From: Liolophura sinensis
Lineage: Eukaryota > Mollusca > Polyplacophora > Chitonida > Chitonidae
Direction of reading: 5' to 3'
Assembly: GCF_032854445.1 (NCBI RefSeq)
Contig: NW_027018428.1
Span: 1 to 27,621 of the forward strand
DNA length: 27,621 bases
Position 1 is the first letter of the stretch, and every line of letters begins with the position of its first letter. The notes beneath the pieces were generated by a model. It was not told where the DNA came from. It made no database searches and saw only the letters and a program-made list of their open reading frames with translations. Both the position numbers and the translations under genes were made by a program. Positions 21,039 through 27,621 of the stretch are shown piece by piece.

Positions 21039-21582
21039 CATGTAGAAAAACCACACCATTTTTATATAAAAAAACACAAGGTACTTGATACAGTCTGCTG
21101 TAAAAAGTACAATTGAACACTGACCCACATCAATAAGGTGCCAAAAGATGCGTCCCAGTGATGAGATGGCTGTTGAAAAATTGCAAATTTCCTTGGTTTC
21201 CATGGAGTAAGAGCCGTTGCTGGGCACGTGATTTTGACATAAATGATGATTCAATTGTGGCTACAGCCAAAAGTATTGGTCGGAGAGCAACGCGGTTTGC
21301 ACCATTCGATTTCTCGTCACAAAATACGTCGGATTAGCCTCTTACCAGCAGCATTGGAGCATTTTTTCCACTTTTGGATTTTTGCCTGGTCCTTTTGCTA
21401 ATTGAAATCGGCTACATGTACTATGTACAATCGCGACTGGTCATTACTATATTCAACTTTTGATTATAAGTTATGTGCCCTTCGGTAGCCCAGAAGATGT
21501 CAAATCTTTGGGCCAAGCCCATTTAACTCACCCAGCAAATGTCTTACTTCTAAGTCGAAGATAAACTTAATCTCTTTATCTA
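21039..21582 (+). repeat. Satellite monomer m40 with replaced segment
   Basis: 544 bp. Between GATGCG and CTGTTG the usual 22 bases are replaced by 17 unrelated-looking bases at 21153-21169 (TCCCAGTGATGAGATGG). There is one extra A in the A-run near 21070. Confidence 0.95.
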
Positions 21583-22130
21583 CATGTAGAAAAACCACAC
21601 CATTTTTATATAAAAACCACAAGGTACTTGATACAGTCTGCTGTAAAAAGTACAATTGAACACTGACCCACATCAATAAGGTGCCAAAAGATGCGCAATT
21701 GGGTCAGGCATCTCCAGCTGTTGAAAAATTGCAAATTTCCTTGGTTTCCATGGAGTAAGAGCCGTTGCTGGGCACGTGATTTTGACATAAATGATGATTC
21801 AATTGTGGCTACAGCCAAAAGTATTGGTCGGAGAGCAACGCGGTTTGCACCATTCGATTTCTCGTCACAAAATACGTCGGATTAGCCTCTTACCAGCAGC
21901 ATTGGAACATTTTTTCCACTTTTGGATTTTTGCCTGGTCCTTTTGCTCATTGAAATCGGCTACATGTACTATGTACAATCGCGACTGGTCATTACTATAT
22001 TCAACTTTTGATTATAAGTTATGTGCCCTTCGGTAGCCCAGAAGATGTCAAATCTTTGGGCCAAGCCCATTTAACTCACCCAGCAAATGTCTTACTTCTA
22101 AGTCGAAGATAAACTTAATCTCTTTATCTA
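21583..22130 (+). repeat. Satellite monomer m41
   Basis: 548 bp. AAACCAC, CAGCTG, GCAAA, GCTCATTG, GTACAATCG, GATGTC, ACTTAATCTC; seemingly one base from m46. Confidence 0.96.
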
Positions 22131-22678
22131 CATGTAGAAAAACCACACCATTTTTATATAAAAAACACAAGGTACTTGATACAGTCTGCTGTAAAAAGTA
22201 CAATTGAACACTGACCCACATCAATAAGGTGCCAAAAGATGCGCAATTGGGTCAGGCATCTCCAGGTGTTGAAAAATTGCAAATTTCCTTGGTTTCCATG
22301 GAGTAAGAGCCGTTGCTGGGCACGTGATTTTGACATAAATGATGATTCAATTGTGGCTACAGCCAAAAGTATTGGTCGGAGAGCAACGCGGTTTGCACCA
22401 TTCGATTTCTCGTCACAAAATACGTCGGATTAGCCTCTTACCAGCAGCATTGGAACATTTTTTCCACTTTTGGATTTTTGCCTGGTCCTTTTGCTAATTG
22501 AAATCGGCTACATGTACTATGTACAATCGCGACTGGTCATTACTATATTCAACTTTTGATTATAAGTTATGTGCCCTTCGGTAGCCCAGAAGATGTCAAA
22601 TCTTTGGGCCAAGCCCATTTAACTCACCCAGCAAATGTCTTACTTCTAAGTCGAAGATAAACTTAATCTCTTTATCTA
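22131..22678 (+). repeat. Satellite monomer m42
   Basis: 548 bp. AAAACAC, CAGGTG, GCAAA, GCTAATTG, GTACAATCG, GATGTC, ACTTAATCTC. Confidence 0.96.
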
Positions 22679-23226
22679 CATGTAGAAAAACCACACCATT
22701 TTTATATAAAAACCACAAGGTACTTGATACAGTCTGCTGTAAAAAGTACAATTGAACACTGACCCACATCAATAAGGTGCCAAAAGATGCGCAATTGGGT
22801 CAGGCATCTCCAGGTGTTGAAAAATTGGAAATTTCCTTGGTTTCCATGGAGTAAGAGCCGTTGCTGGGCACGTGATTTTGACATAAATGATGATTCAATT
22901 GTGGCTACAGCCAAAAGTATTGGTCGGAGAGCAACGCGGTTTGCACCATTCGATTTCTCGTCACAAAATACGTCGGATTAGCCTCTTACCAGCAGCATTG
23001 GAACATTTTTTCCACTTTTGGACTTTTGCCTGGTCCTTTTGCTCATTGAAATCGGCTACATGTACTATGTACAATCGCGACTGGTCATTACTATATTCAA
23101 CTTTTGATTATAAGTTATGTGCCCTTCGGTAGCCCAGAAGATGTCAAATCTTTGGGCCAAGCCCATTTAACTCACCCAGCAAATGTCTTACTTCTAAGTC
23201 GAAGATAAACTTATTCTCTTTATCTA
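22679..23226 (+). repeat. Satellite monomer m43 (trimer position 1)
   Basis: 548 bp. AAACCAC, CAGGTG, GGAAA, GCTCATTG, GTACAATCG, GATGTC; private GGACTTTTGCC and ACTTATTCTC. Confidence 0.96.
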
Positions 23227-23775
23227 CATGTAGAAAAACCACACCATTTTTATATAAAAACCACAAGGTACTTGATACAGTCTGCTGTAAAAAGTACAAT
23301 TGAACACTGACCCACATCAATAAGGTGCCAAAAGATGCGCTATTGGGTCAGGCATCTCCAGGTGTTGAAAAATTGCAAATTTCCTTGGTTTCCATGGAGT
23401 AAGAGCCGTTGCTGGGCACGTGATTTTGACATAAATGATGATTCAATTGTGGCTACAGCCAAAAGTATTGGTCGGAGAGCAACGCGGTTTGCACCATTCG
23501 ATTTCTCGTCACAAAATACGTCGGATTAGCCTCTTACCAGCAGCATTGGAACATTTTTTTCCACTTTTGGATTTTTGCCTGGTCCTTTTGCTAATTGAAA
23601 TCGGCTACATGTACTATGTACCATCGCGACTGGTCATTACTATATTCAACTTTTGATTATAAGTTATGTGCCCTTCGGTAGCCCAGAAGACGTCAAATCT
23701 TTGGGCCAAGCCCATTTAACTCACCCAGCAAATGTCTTACTTCTAAGTCGAAGATAAACTCAATGTCTTTATCTA
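23227..23775 (+). repeat. Satellite monomer m44 (trimer position 2)
   Basis: 549 bp. AAACCAC, CAGGTG, GCAAA, GTACCATCG, GACGTC, ACTCAATGTC; private GCGCTATTGGG and one extra T. Confidence 0.96.
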
Positions 23776-24323
23776 CATGTAGAAAAACCACACCATTTTT
23801 ATATAAAAAACACAAGGTACTTGATACAGTCTGCTGTAAAAAGTACAATTGAACACTGACCCACATCAATAAGGTGCCAAAAGATGCGCAATTGGGTCAG
23901 GCATCTCCAGCTGTTGAAAAATTGCAAATTTCCTTGGTTTCCATGGAGTAAGAGCCGTTGCTGGGCACGTGATTTTGACATAAATGATGATTCAATTGTG
24001 GCTACAGCCAAAAGTATTGGTCGGAGAGCAACGCGGTTTGCACCATTCGATTTCTCGTCACAAAATACGTCGGATTAGCCTCTTACCAGCAGCATTGGAA
24101 CATTTTTTCCACTTTTGGATTTTTGCCTGGTCCTTTTGCTAATTGAAATCGGCTACATGTACTATGTACCATCGCGACTGGTCATTACTATATTCAACTT
24201 TTGATTATAAGTTATGTGCCCTTCGGTAGCCCAGAAGATGTCAAATCTTTGGGCCAAGCCCATTTAACTCACCCAGCAAATGTCTTACTTCTAAGTCGAA
24301 GATAAACTTAATCTCTTTATCTA
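23776..24323 (+). repeat. Satellite monomer m45 (trimer position 3)
   Basis: 548 bp. AAAACAC, CAGCTG, GCAAA, GTACCATCG, GATGTC, ACTTAATCTC. Confidence 0.96.
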
Positions 24324-24871
24324 CATGTAGAAAAACCACACCATTTTTATATAAAAACCACAAGGTACTTGATACAGTCTGCTGTAAAAAGTACAATTGA
24401 ACACTGACCCACATCAATAAGGTGCCAAAAGATGCGCAATTGGGTCAGGCATCTCCAGGTGTTGAAAAATTGCAAATTTCCTTGGTTTCCATGGAGTAAG
24501 AGCCGTTGCTGGGCACGTGATTTTGACATAAATGATGATTCAATTGTGGCTACAGCCAAAAGTATTGGTCGGAGAGCAACGCGGTTTGCACCATTCGATT
24601 TCTCGTCACAAAATACGTCGGATTAGCCTCTTACCAGCAGCATTGGAACATTTTTTCCACTTTTGGATTTTTGCCTGGTCCTTTTGCTCATTGAAATCGG
24701 CTACATGTACTATGTACAATCGCGACTGGTCATTACTATATTCAACTTTTGATTATAAGTTATGTGCCCTTCGGTAGCCCAGAAGATGTCAAATCTTTGG
24801 GCCAAGCCCATTTAACTCACCCAGCAAATGTCTTACTTCTAAGTCGAAGATAAACTTAATCTCTTTATCTA
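24324..24871 (+). repeat. Satellite monomer m46 (trimer position 1)
   Basis: 548 bp. Same variant states as m43 except GCAAA and ACTTAATCTC. Confidence 0.96.
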
Positions 24872-25420
24872 CATGTAGAAAAACCACACCATTTTTATAT
24901 AAAAACCACAAGGTACTTGATACAGTCTGCTGTAAAAAGTACAATTGAACACTGACCCACATCAATAAGGTGCCAAAAGATGCGCAATTGGGTCAGGCAT
25001 CTCCAGGTGTTGAAAAATTGCAAATTTCCTTGGTTTCCATGGAGTAAGAGCCGTTGCTGGGCACGTGATTTTGACATAAATGATGATTCAATTGTGGCTA
25101 CAGCCAAAAGTATTGGTTCGGAGAGCAACGCGGTTTGCACCATTCGATTTCTCGTCACAAAATACGTCGGATTAGCCTCTTACCAGCAGCATTGGAACAT
25201 TTTTTCCACTTTTGGGATTTTTGCCTGGTCTTTTGCTAATTGAAATCGGCTACATGTACTATGTACCATCGCGACTGGTCATTACTATATTCAACTTTTG
25301 ATTATAAGTTATGTGCCCTTCGGTAGCCCAGAAGACGTCAAATCTTTGGGCCAAGCCCATTTAACTCACCCAGCAAATGTCTTACTTCTAAGTCGAAGAT
25401 AAACTCAATGTCTTTATCTA
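24872..25420 (+). repeat. Satellite monomer m47 (trimer position 2)
   Basis: 549 bp. Same states as m44. Isolated indels at about 25118 (GGTTCGG), 25215 (TTTTGGGATT) and 25231 (GGTCTTTTG). Confidence 0.96.
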
Positions 25421-25968
25421 CATGTAGAAAAACCACACCATTTTTATATAAAAAACACAAGGTACTTGATACAGTCTGCTGTAAAAAGTACAATTGAACA
25501 CTGACCCACATCAATAAGGTGCCAAAAGATGCGCAATTGGGTCAGGCATCTCCAGCTGTTGAAAAATTGGAAATTTCTTGGTTTCCATTGGAGTAAGAGC
25601 CGTTGCTGGGCACGTGATTTTGACATAAATGATGATTCAATTGTGGCTACAGCCAAAAGTATTGGTCGGAGAGCAACGCGGTTTGCACCATTCGATTTCT
25701 CGTCACAAAATACGTCGGATTAGCCTCTTACCAGCAGTATTGGAACATTTTTTCCACTTTTGGATTTTTGCCTGGTCCTTTTGCTAATTGAAATCGGCTA
25801 CATGTACTATGTACCATCGCGACTGGTCATTACTATATTCAACTTTTGATTATAAGTTATGTGCCCTTCGGTAGCCCAGAAGATGTCAAATCTTTGGGCC
25901 AAGCCCATTTAACTCACCCAGCAAATGTCTTACTTCTAAGTCGAAGATAAACTTAATCTCTTTATCTA
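25421..25968 (+). repeat. Satellite monomer m48 (trimer position 3)
   Basis: 548 bp. Same states as m45 except GGAAA. A base is lost near 25576 and gained near 25589, restoring the length. Confidence 0.96.
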
Positions 25969-26515
25969 CATGTAGAAAAACCACACCATTTTTATATAAA
26001 AACCACAAGGTACTTGATACAGTCTGCTGTAAAAAGTACAATTGAACACTGACCCACATCAATAAGGTGCCAAAAGATGCGCAATTGGGTCAGGCATCTC
26101 CAGGTGTTGAAAAATTGCAAATTTCCTTGGTTTCCATGGAGTAAGAGCGTTGCTGGGCACGTGATTTTGACATAAATGATGATTCAATTGTGGCTACAGC
26201 CAAAAGTATTGGTCGGAGAGCAACGCGGTTTGCACCATTCGATTTCTCGTCACAAAATACGTCGGATTAGCCTCTTACCAGCAGCATTGGAACATTTTTT
26301 CCACTTTTGGATTTTTGCCTGGTCCTTTTGCTCATTGAAATCGGCTACATGTACTATGTACAATCGCGACTGGTCATTACTATATTCAACTTTTGATTAT
26401 AAGTTATGTGCCCTTCGGTAGCCCAGAAGATGTCAAATCTTTGGGCCAAGCCCATTTAACTCACCCAGCAAATGTCTTACTTCTAAGTCGAAGATAAACT
26501 CAATGTCTTTATCTA
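25969..26515 (+). repeat. Satellite monomer m49
   Basis: 547 bp. States as m43 and m46, but ends ACTCAATGTC. One C missing near 26149 (GAGCGTTGC). Confidence 0.96.
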
Positions 26516-27065
26516 CATGTAGAAAAACCACACCATTTTTATATAAAAAAACACAAGGTACTTGATTACAGTCTGCTGTAAAAAGTACAATTGAACACTG
26601 ACCCACATCAATAAGGTGCCAAAAGATGCGCAATTGGGTCAGGCATCTCCAGCTGTTGAAAAATTGCAAATTTCCTGGTTTCCATGGGAGTAAGAGCCGT
26701 TGCTGGGCACGTGATTTTGACATAAATGATGATTCAATTGTGGCTACAGCCAAAAGTATTGGTCGGAGAGCAACGCGGTTTGCACCATTCGATTTCTCGT
26801 CACAAAATACGTCGGATTAGCCTCTTACCAGCACGATTGGAGCATTTTTTTTACTTTTGGATTTTTGCCTGGTCCTTTTGCTAATTGAAATCGGCTACAT
26901 GTACTATGTACAATCGCGACTGGTCATTACTATATTCAACTTTTGATTATAAGTTATGTGCCCTTCGGTAGCCCAGAAGACGTCAAATCTTTGGGCCAAG
27001 CCCATTTAACTCACCCAGCAAATGTCTTACTTCTAAGTCGAAGATAAACTCAATGTCTTTATCTA
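26516..27065 (+). repeat. Satellite monomer m50
   Basis: 550 bp. CACGATTGGAGCAT plus T8 variant; extra bases near 26550 and 26567, a loss and a gain near 26675-26687. Confidence 0.96.
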
Positions 27066-27614
27066 CATGTAGAAAAACCACACCATTTTTATATAAAAAA
27101 CACAAGGTACTTGATACAGTCTGCTGTAAAAGGTACAATTGAACACTGACCCACATCAATAAGGTGCCAAAAGATGCGCAATTGGGTCAGGCATCTCCAG
27201 GTGTTGAAAAATTGCAAATTTCCTTGGTTTCCATGGAGTAAGAGCCGTTGCTGGGCACGTGATTTTGACATAAATGATGATTCAATTGTGGCTACAGCCA
27301 AAAAGTATTGGTCGGAGAGCAACGCGGTTTGCACCATTCGATTTCTCGTCACAAAATACGTCGGATTAGCCTCTTACCAGCAGCATTGGAACATTTTTTC
27401 CACTTTTGGATTTTTGCCTGGTCCTTTTGCTCATTGAAATCGGCTACATGTACTATGTACAATCGCGACTGGTCATTACTATATTCAACTTTTGATTATA
27501 AGTTATGTGCCCTTCGGTAGCCCAGAAGATGTCAAATCTTTGGGCCAAGCCCATTTAACTCACCCAGCAAATGTCTTACTTCTAAGTCGAAGATAAACTC
27601 AATGTCTTTATCTA
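27066..27614 (+). repeat. Satellite monomer m51
   Basis: 549 bp. AAAGGTAC is private; one extra A near 27301. The seven bases after it (27615-27621, CATGTAG) open the next unit and the window stops. Confidence 0.96.
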
Positions 27615-27621
27615 CATGTAG

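Larger units (their letters stand above)
22679..25968 (+). repeat. Three-monomer higher-order repeat, two copies
   Basis: m43-m44-m45 and m46-m47-m48 carry matching variant states in the same order at a spacing of 1,645 bp (22679, 24324, and position 1 again at 25969). The match is at shared variant sites, not long private haplotypes, so the period is weaker than that of the A/B blocks. Confidence 0.65.
13364..27614 (+). repeat. Homogeneous right-hand domain (m26-m51)
   Basis: Twenty-six monomers, nearly all 547-550 bp and nearly all with GGGTCAGG. Most differences fall at a small set of shared sites: CAGGTG/CAGCTG, ATTGCAAA/ATTGGAAA, GGAACAT/GGAGCAT, GCTAATTG/GCTCATTG, GTACCATCG/GTACAATCG, AGACGTC/AGATGTC, ACTCAATGTC/ACTTAATCTC and AAAACAC/AAACCAC. 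The same states recur in different combinations, as expected from repeated exchange and conversion among copies. Confidence 0.85.
1..27621. repeat. Tandem satellite array, 548-bp monomer, about 52 copies, head to tail
   Basis: The same unit restarts about every 548 bp from the first base to the last. Unit starts (first base of CATGTAGAAA): 1, 320, 848, 1395, 1942, 2487, 3035, 3583, 4131, 4451, 4981, 5529, 6077, 6625, 7174, 7723, 8271, 8819, 9365, 9917, 10464, 10782, 11312, 11860, 12408, 13364, 13912, 14460, 15008, 15556, 16104, 16652, 17200, 17748, 18297, 18846, 19394, 19942, 20491, 21039, 21583, 22131, 22679, 23227, 23776, 24324, 24872, 25421, 25969, 26516, 27066, and a 7-base stub at 27615. 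The 12408 unit is two monomers fused by a deletion. Copies in the right half often differ at only a few bases; the worst copies on the left differ at a few percent. No inverted copy and no non-repeat DNA was seen. A eukaryotic satellite is the only class I know that fits; the family is not recognised. Confidence 0.98.

Noticed and set aside
1-27621. CRISPR array, prompted by regular spacing
   Set aside because: The entire 548-bp period is repeated. There are no short direct repeats separated by unique spacers and no cas genes.
1-27621. Inverted copies or an embedded transposon
   Set aside because: Every monomer is in the same orientation, and apart from 17 bases at 21153 and 6 bases at 12948 no stretch falls outside the monomer sequence.

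Overview
The whole window is one uninterrupted head-to-tail tandem array of a single satellite-type repeat with a 548-bp monomer (about 40% GC by hand count of one copy). I count 52 copies, complete or partial, all in the same orientation. I found no unique-sequence flank, gene, RNA gene, transposon or CRISPR array. A satellite of this length and homogeneity points to a eukaryotic nuclear genome (pericentromeric, subtelomeric or other heterochromatic DNA). Nothing in the sequence lets me name the organism or the satellite family.

Layout, with monomers numbered m1 to m51 from each occurrence of CATGTAGAAA: (A) 1-4130, m1-m8, and (B) 4131-8270, m9-m16, are two copies of an eight-monomer higher-order repeat of about 4.1 kb. 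They match monomer by monomer and differ over most of their length almost only by single-base indels, nearly all of them departures from consensus in copy A. (C) 8271-13363, m17-m25, is a heterogeneous transition zone. It has a second, five-monomer higher-order period (m18-m19 recur as m23-m24), a third copy of the truncated-monomer pair seen at the start of A and B, the most divergent monomers (m19-m20) and one internal deletion that fuses two monomers. (D) 13364-27614, m26-m51, is a more homogeneous domain dominated by the GGGTCAGG variant, with patches of three-monomer periodicity of about 1,645 bp.

The monomer is probably non-coding. Its length is not a multiple of three, so no frame runs through the array. 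Short ORFs (64-106 codons) recur on both strands only because the copies are so similar, and the common variants inside them change amino acids or create stops. No genes work together here. What can be read is amplification history: unequal exchange or gene conversion, old deletions carried along as markers, domain-specific variants, and indel clusters near both window ends that look more like sequencing or assembly error than biology.
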